Below are positions 9,657 to 18,672 of a stretch of DNA of 64,000 bases, piece after piece. The position numbers and the translations under genes are program-made. Position 1 is the first letter of the stretch, and every line of letters starts with the position of its first letter. The notes beneath the pieces are model-generated. The model saw only the letters and a program-made list of their open reading frames with translations. It had not been told where the DNA came from and did not search any database. This DNA is from Sphingopyxis sp. DBS4 (GTDB taxonomy: Bacteria; Pseudomonadota; Alphaproteobacteria; Sphingomonadales; Sphingomonadaceae), in NCBI RefSeq assembly GCF_024628865.1, contig NZ_CP102384.1:3235001-3299000 (forward strand), read 5' to 3'.

Positions 9657-10326
9657 GCAACGTCTAGCGCGATTTTATGGTTGCATGCGACCGTAATGGC
9701 GATGCGAGAATTGCCGATCCAACATTTAGTTAAACGATGAGGCCTCTTTTGCACAGCAAGACATAAATACTAAGGCCGAGGCAGAAATAACCAAGCAGAG
9801 TTCATATGTTCTGTTTAGATCTTCTTCTCTTGCCTGTGTTGCTTGGCGCCACAAAGAAATCTATCGTGGCACAGTTGGTCGATATGCCTTCCGAGGCAAA
9901 CAGCAAGGCAAGGTCATGGAGCCACAAAAGGCTGTCCAGCTTCGGCGGGACATGCGCTCGGGATCGGGCGTGCCGTACCGCAGCCGCATCCAAAAGTCGT
10001 CGGCGCGCGCTCGACCGTGCCAAGGCTGAAGCGCTGACAGCAAGCATCGGATGTATAAACTGATTTCTTCGGATCTGAGATGGAACACCTCCCAGCGCCC
10101 CGAGCAATATAATAAAGTGCCATAATAAAGTTCTTTACCAAATACCGAAAAACTGCTCAGCTTCAAGCCGGGCGGCGAGAATCTTTTCCTCTCCGGAAAT
10201 CTCCTTCTGGCCACCTCTCAAACTCGGGGCAGCTCGGCGAGCTGCCCCATTTTTGAACATCGACTACCGGGGAAAAGGACGGGTTCGCGTAAGAAACTAA
10301 AAAATCGAGACAGGGAGAGAAGGGTG
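9657..10326 (+). other. Intergenic leader upstream of the TonB-receptor gene
   Basis: About 670 bases without a credible gene. Open frames of 60-117 codons exist on both strands but have no ribosome site, domain or consistent codon use. An interrupted palindrome (GGT-T-GCATGC-G-ACC) lies at 9679-9692, just after the operon, and could be an operator for the GntR protein. The 9690-10140 stretch is AT-richer than its surroundings. A strong hairpin with a T-run lies 73 bases before the receptor start. Confidence 0.5.
10226..10254 (+). terminator. Intrinsic-terminator-like hairpin in the receptor leader
   Basis: Perfect 10-base-pair stem GGGGCAGCTC / GAGCTGCCCC with a three-base loop, followed by ATTTTT. 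It ends 72 bases before the TonB-receptor ATG on the same strand. It may end the upstream catabolic transcript or a small RNA, or act as an attenuator of the receptor gene. Confidence 0.7.
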
Positions 10327-13263
10327 ATGAATAACAAAGCTTATTTGTTGGCAAGCGCCGTCCTGATGGCGTTGCCACAGGTCTCAAATGCTCAGGAAGC
10401 CATAGCTGAAGAGCCAGATGGCGGTAACGATGTCATCGTCGTGACGGCGCAACGTCAGGCGCAAAGCTTGCAAGACGTGCCGATAGCTGTCAGCGCATTC
10501 AGCGCTGAGGCGCTTGAAAGCCAGCAGATCGAAAATGCCTCGGATCTACAGCTGACGCTGCCCAATGTATCTTTCTCGAAAGGCAATTTCACCTCAGCTT
10601 CATTCACTATTCGCGGCGTTGGCGACCTGTGCGTCGGCGTCACCTGCGATGCTGCGACCGCAATTCATGTCAATGGATCACCCTTGTTCGGAACACGCCT
10701 GTTCGAGACCGAATATTTCGATCTGGAACGGATTGAAGTCCTTCGCGGACCTCAAGGCACCCTGTTCGGTCGGAATGCGACCTCCGGGGTCGTGAATGTC
10801 GTGACCGCGAAACCCAAACTCTCCCGTTTCGAGGCTGAAGCGCAATTCGAGTATGGCAATTTCAACAGCATCGAAGCGCGTGGCATGGTCAATGTCCCGA
10901 TCGGGGATATGATCGGCGTGAGACTGGCGGGCATATATGTGAACCGCGACGGTTATACGACGAATCTTTATGATGGATCGGACATCGACACTCGGGACCT
11001 TTACGCGTTGCGAGGCTCACTTCGTTTCGAGCCCGGTCCTGATACGACGATCGATCTCATGGGCTATTATTTCCGGGAAAAGGACACGCGCCTCAGAAAC
11101 CAGAAACAAACGTGCCAACGCGATCCATTGGGCGTGCTCGGATGCCTGAACAATCGACGTGATTTCGATACCACGAACGCAAATTCCACGGTCGGTGCGA
11201 CGCTCAGTTCTTCCGAGTTCTTCGCCATTCAGGGCATTCCCGCCGTACTCGGCCTTGGCAGCCTTTATGGCCCTGACGGGTTTTCCGGGTTTCAGGAGCC
11301 TGGCGATGTGCGTGTCGTCAACACGGCCTATACGCCCTTCTATTTTGCGGAAGAGCTACAGGTGCAGGCGCGCCTTGAGCAAAAATTCGGCGCGATGACC
11401 CTGACGGCCACCGGCATTTATCAGGATACTGAAGTCGATTCCAGGCAGGACTATTTTCTTGGAATTCAAAGCCGTGCCGGTTTCGCCCCGGCGCTCAATA
11501 CGCTGGCCTTTTTTGCGGCTAACGGATTGCCGACGGGTCTTGCTCCGCCGGCGCCGGCCTTCATTCCCGGCTCCTCGGCCTATTTTTCGCCGATTGCCGG
11601 CGCTCTCATCCCGGACGGTCCGCAGGGCGTGCTGTGCACCTCGGATAATGATGATGGAAGCAGAGGCGCTTTCGAAGGGAACTCGCTGTGTTCCGAAACG
11701 CCGCTTTCTTTCGATCGATCTTCGGAACAACGCGAATCGTGGAGCGGAGAGCTCATCCTTACGAGTGACTTCGACGGGCCGTTCAATTTCCTGTTGGGGG
11801 GAATTTACGCGAAATCGAAAACCACCGACAATAGCTATTATGTGAACTCGTTTGCGCTCGATTACGCCAGTGCCATATTGGGTTCATTCGGCTCCTTGTC
11901 GGGCGGCCTTCCGCCATCCTATTTCGCGACGTCGATGTATCGGAACAACTCGCTGGAATCGAATCTGGAGAGCTATGGGATTTTCGGCGAGGTCTATTTC
12001 GATCTAAGCGACCGGCTGACGTTGACCGGGGGGCTGCGTTACAACAATGACAAGAAGGATGTAACGGCGCGTACGACACTGATCAGTTTCCTGAACCCTT
12101 ATGCCAACGATGGAGATCCGTTCGATACCCCGATAACGCCTCTCACCGGGCCGTCTGGACTTTTCGATGCCGACCCGGGGACACCGGGCCAACAGCTCGC
12201 CCAGTTTCGCGAAGTAAGCTTCGACGAAATTACCGGACGAGCAGTTCTGGCCTTCGAGGTTACGCCGGACAATTCACTCTATGCATCTTACTCGAGGGGT
12301 TACAAATCCGGCGGTATCAATCCTCCGCTTTCTCCGATTTTCGCCGTCAGCGAGAGTTTCGGCTCTGAATCGATCGATGCCTTCGAGATTGGCTCCAAGA
12401 ACGTCTTCGCAAACGGCGCGTTGCAACTGAATGCCACCGCATTTTACTACAAATATAGTGGACTGCAGCTCAGCCGCATCGTGGCAAGAACGTCTGTGAA
12501 TGACACGGTTGACGCCAATATCTGGGGTGTCGAACTGGAGTCTGTCATCAGGCCGGACCCGAACTGGCTTATCAATCTGTCCTTCAGCTATCTCAATGCC
12601 AAGGTCGCCGGCGATCAATTCTTCTCCAATCCGCGTGATCCGGGCGGCGGAGATCCTGATGCCGTGATTATCAAGGACATCAGCAATGGTGCGCACTGCG
12701 CTGTCACGGGACCTGCGCCTGGCGTTGCTGATGCGTTCGTTGCGGGAGTAAATGCGGCTCTCGGCCTTCGCGCACCGCAGGAATTTCCTTCGGACGGCAA
12801 TATCGCCTCCAGCGGCGCGTTCGGCATTTGCGGTGTCCTCGCGAGCGCTATCCCTGCGAACAGCGGGATCCAGGTATTGAGTCCTGGCGTCGAGGTTAAC
12901 ATCAAGGGCAACACATTGCCCCAAGCGCCGAATGTCAAGGTCTCGATGGGCGTGCAGTACACGGCAGAGGTTGGGAATGGTATGACACTCGTCCCCCGCG
13001 TCGACATTTCCCTTACCGGAAAGCAATATGGCAATATCTTCAACGGCAGGATTAATCGTATCGAACCTTTCGTCCAGGCAAATGCGGTTTTACAGTTGAA
13101 TGGCGCCGACGAGCGCTGGTTTGTCCGGGGGTTCGTTCAGAATATTTTCGATAGCAACTCGGTTACCGGACTTTATGTCACCGATGCATCTTCCGGTAAT
13201 TTTACAAACATCTATACTCTTGATCCGCGGCGTTATGGTGTCGCCATCGGAGCAAAATTCTGA
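10327..13263 (+). CDS. TonB-dependent outer-membrane receptor
   Basis: A 978-residue outer-membrane transporter. The signal peptide is about 23 residues, cleaved after S-N-A before Q-E; a TonB-box-like D-V-I-V-V-T-A-Q-R follows, then the plug domain (V-P-I-A-V-S-A-F ... R-G-P-Q-G-T-L-F-G-R-N-A about residues 130-155) and a long 22-strand barrel ending in aromatic-Lys-Phe (A-I-G-A-K-F). ATG 10327 is preceded by GGAGAGAAGG. Sphingomonads use many such receptors for hydrophobic carbon sources, and its position after the catabolic operon suggests uptake of that operon's substrate. The ligand cannot be read from sequence. Confidence 0.93.
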   Translation: MNNKAYLLASAVLMALPQVSNAQEAIAEEPDGGNDVIVVTAQRQAQSLQDVPIAVSAFSAEALESQQIENASDLQLTLPNVSFSKGNFTSASFTIRGVGDLCVGVTCDAATAIHVNGSPLFGTRLFETEYFDLERIEVLRGPQGTLFGRNATSGVVNVVTAKPKLSRFEAEAQFEYGNFNSIEARGMVNVPIGDMIGVRLAGIYVNRDGYTTNLYDGSDIDTRDLYALRGSLRFEPGPDTTIDLMGYYFREKDTRLRNQKQTCQRDPLGVLGCLNNRRDFDTTNANSTVGATLSSSEFFAIQGIPAVLGLGSLYGPDGFSGFQEPGDVRVVNTAYTPFYFAEELQVQARLEQKFGAMTLTATGIYQDTEVDSRQDYFLGIQSRAGFAPALNTLAFFAANGLPTGLAPPAPAFIPGSSAYFSPIAGALIPDGPQGVLCTSDNDDGSRGAFEGNSLCSETPLSFDRSSEQRESWSGELILTSDFDGPFNFLLGGIYAKSKTTDNSYYVNSFALDYASAILGSFGSLSGGLPPSYFATSMYRNNSLESNLESYGIFGEVYFDLSDRLTLTGGLRYNNDKKDVTARTTLISFLNPYANDGDPFDTPITPLTGPSGLFDADPGTPGQQLAQFREVSFDEITGRAVLAFEVTPDNSLYASYSRGYKSGGINPPLSPIFAVSESFGSESIDAFEIGSKNVFANGALQLNATAFYYKYSGLQLSRIVARTSVNDTVDANIWGVELESVIRPDPNWLINLSFSYLNAKVAGDQFFSNPRDPGGGDPDAVIIKDISNGAHCAVTGPAPGVADAFVAGVNAALGLRAPQEFPSDGNIASSGAFGICGVLASAIPANSGIQVLSPGVEVNIKGNTLPQAPNVKVSMGVQYTAEVGNGMTLVPRVDISLTGKQYGNIFNGRINRIEPFVQANAVLQLNGADERWFVRGFVQNIFDSNSVTGLYVTDASSGNFTNIYTLDPRRYGVAIGAKF

Positions 13264-13300
13264 CGATTTAGCGGTTCCAATCTAACTCGCATAGAAATCG

Positions 13301-13341
13301 CGGCGTCGGAGAGACGGGGGAACCTTCTCCGACGCCGGTTT
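13301..13341 (+). terminator. Terminator-like hairpin after the TonB-receptor gene
   Basis: A 12-base-pair perfect stem (CGGCGTCGGAGA / TCTCCGACGCCG) around a 13-base loop begins 37 bases after the receptor stop. Only a short GTTT follows, so it may be a weak intrinsic terminator or an mRNA-stabilising 3' hairpin. Confidence 0.6.
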
Positions 13342-14087
13342 CCATGCGCCAGGCCCAAGGCACCAAACGGGGGCATCTGCGACGGAAAGAGGCAAGTCAT
13401 CTGGAGCCATCTCAAGGATCTCCGAATTTCGCGGCCTGTGCTTGCGATGTCGCATGCGACCGACGCGAACGGCGCGCTGACCGTTGCCCACGGGCACTTG
13501 TAGGAAGCACGCTGGTCTCCGGCACCGCGAGCTCGCGATCAATCCGGCAGCGTTCGGAGGCGGCACGATCATCGCGGCGGTTTGTGGCCCCTGATTGCCG
13601 AGTGCAGCATGACACTCTTGGCCGCCGCATCGATCACGATATTCCCAAGCTTGCTTGCGAACCTATAATTTTTGAACAGAAAAGAGATATCCAGATCCCA
13701 ATCTGGCAGCCTGGTTTGCGCGGTAATTGAGCCATTCGGCGAGCAAAACACCCATCTGACGCGCGGCGCATCTTGCCACGCGAAGGCCCAGCGGTTCCCA
13801 CGCAAAGCGACGAGCATTTGACATGGGACCATCGGCGAGTTCGGGAACGCCAGTCGGAGACAGCGCGAGGCACGCGTTCATGATCGAAAAACTCATCCGC
13901 GATGGCCGAACCGATAGCGGTTGTGGGCATTTGTCTCGACACGTCCGAAACCGGAAGACCAAACTTCAGCGAGGAAGCTTATTGAGATTCACCGCGGCGA
14001 TTGCAGTTGACGGCTTGAGTTCCGTGCGAGCAAAATTTCGAAGCGCTTTGGCTTCTCTGCGCGCCCGCCAAATGTGCATCATTGGCG
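13342..14087. other. Stretch without a recognisable gene
   Basis: About 750 bases between the receptor terminator and the mlaA stop. Several short frames exist on the - strand (for example 13569-13832), and one ends in a sequence faintly like the tail of a START/polyketide-cyclase domain. No frame has a ribosome site, a full domain or continuous coding character, so this may be decayed coding DNA. I cannot assign it. Confidence 0.4.
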
Positions 14088-15236
14088 TTAAGGTCGCGGT
14101 GGCAAACCGTCCGAGGTCGGCGTCTCGAGTTCAAGGGGGCCGACGGAGATGAGACCTTCTGGATCGGACAAGGGCCCGGTCTGGCTGACCGTGATTTCTG
14201 TTTGAGGTCCAGCCTCGCCATTGCGGTCGCTGCGCCTAACTTTCAATGCGTCGATTTCGCGTTTGCGCAGTTCCAGATAGAGGGTCCGTGTCTCGACATA
14301 GGGATCAAGGCTTTCCTGTTGCAAGCGCTGGATTTGAGCGTCGCCCTCGATGCGGTCATTGAGTTGCCTGACCACAGTTGTCGGAACGGCATATGCCGTG
14401 CGGTCGAAAGGCGCGCCGACCGCGGTCGGCACGACGAGCAAGTCAATGCTGTTGCCCGCCAGATCGCGCAATGTCGTCGACCCGATAAGCGGAAGATAGA
14501 AATAGGGACCGGGCTCGACGCCGTAGAAACCCAATGTATTGGCAAAGCCGTTGCGTCGGTAAGGCAGATTGAAAGGCATTGTCTTCGCGACATCGAAAAG
14601 GCCGCCGACACCAAATGTCGTGTTTACGGCGAAACGGCCGAGCGTCTCGGCAGCCTTGCCGATCTTGAACTGTAACAGGAAGTTCAGAAAATTGACGGGT
14701 TCGCTGAGGTTACGCAGTGCATTGCCCAGCCCGTCGCGAACAGGTTCGGGTACGATACCTTGATAGCCCATCGCGACTGGGGCCACGAGCGCCGCATCGA
14801 TCGACTGGACCGCCCGATAAGAGGCAATATTGACCGCTTGAAGCGGATCTCCCGGCGGCGCATCGCCACGGGCCGTCACCACAATATCATGGGGCGCCGA
14901 GGGCATTTCGGCCATAGTCTCGTCGTCGGAGGTTGCTGGCGCGGCTAAAGAGGGATGCGGGGTGTTGCCGAGTGCTGGCACAACGATCGGCGGCTCGGGT
15001 GGGGCCGAGGGATCATCTACCCGCTGCAACTCGGTCTCAGTCTGGCTTTCGGATGCGAGGTCGGTCGGAGGCGGCGCTACCCCGGACAGAAACAGAAGCG
15101 CGGCGACGGTTGCAGGGCTCATCGCGCGCGCGATCCCGCCACCATGAGAGGGGCGAACATTAATTCCATTTGCCAAACTCCTGCTTCGGCCAAGGGCCCG
15201 AAACGACGACCGACGACGCTCCCTCCATCGACCCAT
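14088..15236 (-). CDS. mlaA: MlaA (VacJ)-family outer-membrane lipid-asymmetry protein
   Basis: A 382-residue protein whose central 220 residues match the MlaA family: E-P-V-N-F-L-N-F-L-L-Q, R-F-A-V-N-T-T-F-G-V-G-G-L-F-D, then G-P-Y-F-Y-L-P-L-I-G and a D-R-T-A-Y-A segment. MlaA sits with porins in the outer membrane and passes mislocalised phospholipids to MlaC. The N-terminus is long and Ser/Pro/Thr-rich and shows no lipobox cysteine, unlike enterobacterial MlaA. The true start may be ATG 15122 (M-S-P-A-T-V-A-A-L-L-F-L), which gives a normal Sec signal. The C-terminal extension is low complexity. Confidence 0.85.
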   Translation of the reverse strand: MGRWRERRRSSFRALGRSRSLANGINVRPSHGGGIARAMSPATVAALLFLSGVAPPPTDLASESQTETELQRVDDPSAPPEPPIVVPALGNTPHPSLAAPATSDDETMAEMPSAPHDIVVTARGDAPPGDPLQAVNIASYRAVQSIDAALVAPVAMGYQGIVPEPVRDGLGNALRNLSEPVNFLNFLLQFKIGKAAETLGRFAVNTTFGVGGLFDVAKTMPFNLPYRRNGFANTLGFYGVEPGPYFYLPLIGSTTLRDLAGNSIDLLVVPTAVGAPFDRTAYAVPTTVVRQLNDRIEGDAQIQRLQQESLDPYVETRTLYLELRKREIDALKVRRSDRNGEAGPQTEITVSQTGPLSDPEGLISVGPLELETPTSDGLPPRP

Positions 15237-15819
15237 GTCAGCTGACCCACGATGCGGCCAATCCAGCTTTAATACTCCCCCATGAGTAGGGAAACATAAA
15301 GAAGCTCGGCCTGCCGTTTAGCCCAGCAACGTCCGTACGGACGGGCAATGGGACCAACCTGTTCTATCAGGTACGATTTTCGCTGGAGGACCCGGCATAG
15401 GCACTTTGCCGACGGTCGCTTAGTTCCGGGCTGGGCGGAAGCGGCTCGAAAACTAACTCTGCGGACGCGCCCGGTCTCAGCGCGAGCAACAGTACCGCCG
15501 TCAAGAGCGAGCCGAACATGCTCCGGATCAATGCTTTGCCCCCAACCACATTGCGCAACCCGATGACGAAAGTATCGCACCCTGCCTGAGACGCGAGCAG
15601 TGCTTGCCCGATCGAACTATTCAGGTTGTTCAGACAACCGCGCTGCGGCTTCAAAGGCGCGGCGCGTGTTTAGCGAGATTGATCGCCGACCCACGGCATG
15701 TCCCTAAAAAAATTGGACGCTAGCCCGAGAAATCATCCTTTGGTCACCCGGTCAATTAAGGGTTGGATGTCGTCAGGAGAAATTTTTCCGGTGGCGATCC
15801 GAGGTGAGGAAGCAGGAAA
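15237..15819. other. Intergenic region between divergent mlaA and esterase genes
   Basis: About 580 bases. Two overlapping - strand frames (15269-15580 and 15367-15654) are open; the second has a hydrophobic stretch (S-L-L-T-A-V-L-L-L-A-L) but no ribosome site or known domain. An A-run at 15704-15710 and a purine-rich ribosome site just before 15820 belong to the downstream gene. I see no supported gene. Confidence 0.4.
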
Positions 15820-15990
15820 ATGCGGAATGTGGGGCGGTTCGGAATTTCATTGCAGCGAAGCGTGATTCCAGCAGGCCTTTTGTGCTTTCAAGGCTTCGTT
15901 GTTGGCTGCAGCGAGGCCGAGACGCGTGATCCTGACGCTAAGGGCCCGACAAAGATGCCCGAGACGGCAAGCGTTGAGGGCAGGGAGGAG
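15820..15990 (+). pseudogene. Lipoprotein signal-peptide fragment, out of frame with the esterase
   Basis: ATG 15820 follows a ribosome site (AGGAAGCAGG) and encodes a lipoprotein-like N-terminus: R-S-V-I-P-A-G-L-L-C-F-Q-G-F-V-V-G-C-S, with the last cysteine in a lipobox, then an acidic linker. This frame runs into shadow sequence after about residue 60, while the hydrolase continues in the frame that differs by -1/+2. It looks like the original signal peptide of the esterase, cut off by an indel near 15975-16000. Confidence 0.45.
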
Positions 15991-15995
15991 GGCGT

Positions 15996-16865
15996 GTGGC
16001 AACCCCAGCGGGCCATCAGCAGACGCCACCGTGGCCTGGAGCGGCGCCGAACATGGAGGATGTCAAACTTCCTCCAGAGTATAGCGAAACGGCAACGAAT
16101 CCGAAACGCTTCGCCGGACGTCCGGTTACCGGCGCCTTCAACGTCACTGTGCCCACTCTCACGGTGTTTCCCGCCCAACAACCAGGCAATGGCACAGCGA
16201 TGCTGGTTTTTCCCGGCGGAGGATTCTCCAAGCTCGCGATCGATCTGGAAGGTAGTGAAGTTCGCGACTGGCTGACTTCAAGAGGCACCACTTGCGTGCT
16301 CGTCAAATACCATGTTCCCAAAAGCGGCCACCATTATGATGAAGACTGCCATTGTGCAGTGACGCCCAAGCACCTCCTTGCGTTGCAGGTCGCCCAGCGT
16401 GCGATACGCCTGGTGCGCTCGCGCGCCAGCGAGCTCAAGATCAACCCCCGCAAGATCGGTGTCATAGGCTTCTCAGCCGGAGGGTATCTGGTCGCGCAGA
16501 CCAGCAATATATTCGAACCTGCTTATGAGCCGGTCGACGAAATAGACAAAGTGAGCAGCCGGCCCGATTTTGCCATCGCAATGTTCCCAGGCCACCTGTG
16601 CAGATCGGGGGGCTCGCTTGATCCTGGTATCAAAGTTACCAAGATGACCCCGCCAACATTTCTTCTTCAGGCTTGGGACGATCCCGTCGATCCGATTTGC
16701 AATAGCATAGTCTATGCGCGAGCGCTGGACGAGGCAGGTGTTCCAGCGGAAGTCCATCTCTTTGCCAAGGGAGGGCACGCCTTCGCCATGCGCCCGCTGC
16801 GTCATCCCGTTGAGCGATGGCCGACGCTCGTGGAAGATTGGCTAAAGGACACAGGAATTCTTTGA
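15996..16865 (+). CDS. Alpha/beta hydrolase, acetyl-xylan-esterase-like
   Basis: A 289-residue esterase/lipase. The oxyanion strand V-F-P-G-G-G-F (about residue 72), nucleophile elbow G-F-S-A-G-G (about 167), acid region Q-A-W-D-D-P-V-D and C-terminal K-G-G-H-A-F histidine are all present in order, as in the BD-FAE/acetyl-xylan esterase group that deacylates glycans or small esters. GTG 15996 is preceded by AGGGAGGAGGG, a strong ribosome site, so a cytoplasmic form may be made. Such enzymes are usually exported, and a lipoprotein signal lies just upstream in a different frame. Confidence 0.78.
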   Translation: MATPAGHQQTPPWPGAAPNMEDVKLPPEYSETATNPKRFAGRPVTGAFNVTVPTLTVFPAQQPGNGTAMLVFPGGGFSKLAIDLEGSEVRDWLTSRGTTCVLVKYHVPKSGHHYDEDCHCAVTPKHLLALQVAQRAIRLVRSRASELKINPRKIGVIGFSAGGYLVAQTSNIFEPAYEPVDEIDKVSSRPDFAIAMFPGHLCRSGGSLDPGIKVTKMTPPTFLLQAWDDPVDPICNSIVYARALDEAGVPAEVHLFAKGGHAFAMRPLRHPVERWPTLVEDWLKDTGIL

Positions 16866-17221
16866 GCAAATAGGGCAAGAAATGACCCCCTCTCCCCGGA
16901 ATGTTCGCTACTCAGGGGAATCGCTGGTCTTGGCCGATCGGAGATCGCCGGGTTTCTGACTGAAACTAACCGAAAGCCGACAACGGTTTGAGCTCCAGGG
17001 TATCTTTTGGCGCTGCCGTACAATTATCGGTCGGCTCGCGACGCTATCCGCGCGGTGCGACCCAGAAGAGCTCTTCCTTTCAGGAAACAGAGATCTTCAT
17101 CTGACGCCCGCACGGTTTCGATCGCGCGGGCGTCTTTTTTTTGGCGCACCGCCGCCAGCGGTTTGAACGAACACATATGGGTGATCACGCCTGACCGACG
17201 TGAGGATGACGCCGCAGACAC
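16866..17221. other. Intergenic junction before the conjugation module
   Basis: About 355 bases separate the esterase from the - strand trb operon. It holds a 12-base perfect palindrome (GAAGAGCTCTTC, 17065-17076), a small CCT-TTC-AGG hairpin and a strong terminator, an arrangement that could be a small RNA. No tRNA fold or attachment core could be recognised, so the end of the mobile element is not fixed here. Confidence 0.4.
17103..17142 (+). terminator. Strong intrinsic terminator
   Basis: Perfect 9-base-pair stem GACGCCCGC / GCGGGCGTC with a 14-base loop followed by eight T residues (17135-17142). It reads on the + strand, 240 bases after the esterase stop, which leaves room for a small RNA between them. 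Confidence 0.85.
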
Positions 17222-17443
17222 TCAGCGCCGCCGCCGTTCCGTCGCAAATCCACGATCGGTCGCGATAAAGCGCTCGATCATCGGCACCGCGATCTTTTCC
17301 GGCGCCATAGGCGCCGCGAGGCCATTAGCCTTCGCATGCACCTCGGCATAGACGAGCAATTCGCGATGGAGGGATCCCGTCAATTCGATCGACAGCTTCA
17401 CGGGCTTGTCGTCGGCGATGGGGCCTAGGCGCAGCTTGCTCAT
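17222..17443 (-). CDS. DUF2274 protein, last gene of the trb operon
   Basis: A 73-residue protein of the DUF2274 family (K-L-R-L-G-P-I-A-D-D-K-P-V-K-L at the start), a small, possibly ribbon-helix-helix-like protein regularly found directly after trbI in proteobacterial conjugative elements. Its ATG overlaps the trbI stop (ATGA). No function is known. Confidence 0.85.
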   Translation of the reverse strand: MSKLRLGPIADDKPVKLSIELTGSLHRELLVYAEVHAKANGLAAPMAPEKIAVPMIERFIATDRGFATERRRR

Positions 17444-18672
17444 GGGGCCGCACCCGCCGGCGGTTCGAGTATCAGATCGCGTGTGACAAGGACCCGCAAA
17501 GCGAAGCCGGGGCGGATCGTGAGGGTTGGCGGGATGTTCATCTGACGCTCGACGAGCCGCCGTCCCGACTGGTTGACCGTATCCTGCGGCCCGTCGCGAA
17601 GCGCCCGCACGAGCGCATCATCCCCGTCCGAGCCAAGTTCGGCTCCGACGCCGAGCAACGAAGAGACGAGCGCCGCGCGCAGCATCGACCCCCAATGATG
17701 GTCGGTGCGATCGGCAATCCCCGCCATGCCCCGCGCATCGGCGCCGGGCTGACGATCGAGCCGGATCGATCGGCCACCGGGCAGGATCAACCGGTTCCAG
17801 GCCAGCAAGACGCGCTCCTGCCCCACGGATATTTCGCTGTCATAGTCGCCGATCAGCCGGGCACCCTGCGGAATGAGGAGAATGCGACCCGTCGGGCTAT
17901 CGTAGACATTCTGGGTCACCTGCGCCGTGACCTGTCCGGGAAGGTCGGACCTGATCCCAGTGATCAGCGCGGCCGGAATGAGACTTCCCGCCTGAAGGAT
18001 GTATGGCGAAGCAGGCGCATGAAGGCGCTCGGCACTCTCGAACGGTTCGGCGGAGCCGCCCGCGAGAAAGGCGCGCCGCGCCGCCGCCGGAGTCCGCGCG
18101 CCGCCTTCGGGTGCCGACATGGTCGCGGCGGACGGTTCGATCGATCCACGCTGCGCGTCTGCCACCGGCGCGCCCGAGGTCCCTCCTCCAAGGAATATCC
18201 GGCTCGCCGTGGCGGCCTCGCGCTCCAGCCGCGCCCGATCGCGCGCCTTGTCGGCGGGTGAGCGCCCGCCGGCGGGCGGATTTCCCATCGGCGGCACCGG
18301 GATCGTCTCGCCGTTCTGCTGCGCCGAGACGATCGGTCGCCCGAGATCGCCGGGTAGCGGCGGTCCGAGCTTCGGCACCTTGCCATAGTCGGCGGGCGCA
18401 CCGGTGACGACTTCGGCGCGATTCGCTCCATCGGCCGTGTAGAGATTCTCGGCGGTCTTCGGGGCTACGGGTTGCAGCGCCCAGAGCAGAGCGCCGCCGA
18501 TCGCGGTGCCGCCGGCAGCGCCGATCATCGCGAGCGCCTTGCGCGAAAGCCGCATGACCCGCGGCGTGTCGCCGCGTAGCCGAAAAGGATCGACCTCCGG
18601 GCCGGGCGCCGTGCGCTCGCCCGCTTCCGGCACGTCGGCGGGCGCCACCGCCTCGCTTGCCGGCCCGGTCAC
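17440..18672 (-). CDS. trbI: TrbI, VirB10-like type IV secretion protein
   Basis: A 410-residue homologue of VirB10, the protein that spans the envelope and links the inner-membrane ATPases to the outer-membrane pore. A cytoplasmic Pro-rich head is followed by one membrane helix (about residues 47-68, A-M-I-G-A-A-G-G-T-A-I-G-G-A), a long linker and a C-terminal beta-barrel domain with Q-A-G-S-L-I-P-A-A-L-I-T-G. It overlaps both neighbours by four bases. Confidence 0.93.
   Translation of the reverse strand: MTGPASEAVAPADVPEAGERTAPGPEVDPFRLRGDTPRVMRLSRKALAMIGAAGGTAIGGALLWALQPVAPKTAENLYTADGANRAEVVTGAPADYGKVPKLGPPLPGDLGRPIVSAQQNGETIPVPPMGNPPAGGRSPADKARDRARLEREAATASRIFLGGGTSGAPVADAQRGSIEPSAATMSAPEGGARTPAAARRAFLAGGSAEPFESAERLHAPASPYILQAGSLIPAALITGIRSDLPGQVTAQVTQNVYDSPTGRILLIPQGARLIGDYDSEISVGQERVLLAWNRLILPGGRSIRLDRQPGADARGMAGIADRTDHHWGSMLRAALVSSLLGVGAELGSDGDDALVRALRDGPQDTVNQSGRRLVERQMNIPPTLTIRPGFALRVLVTRDLILEPPAGAAP

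Noticed and set aside
9802..10214. Overlapping open frames on both strands before the TonB receptor, perhaps a transposase remnant
   Set aside because: No transposase motif (DDE or HUH), no terminal inverted repeats and no ribosome sites.
13569..13962. Possible decayed gene on the - strand after the TonB receptor, with a START-domain-like tail
   Set aside because: The resemblance is faint, the three overlapping frames cannot be joined into one domain by eye and no start signal is present.
16866..17221. tRNA or tmRNA end as an attachment site at the left edge of the element
   Set aside because: No cloverleaf, T-loop or CCA end could be formed from this sequence, and no matching direct repeat was seen in the window.
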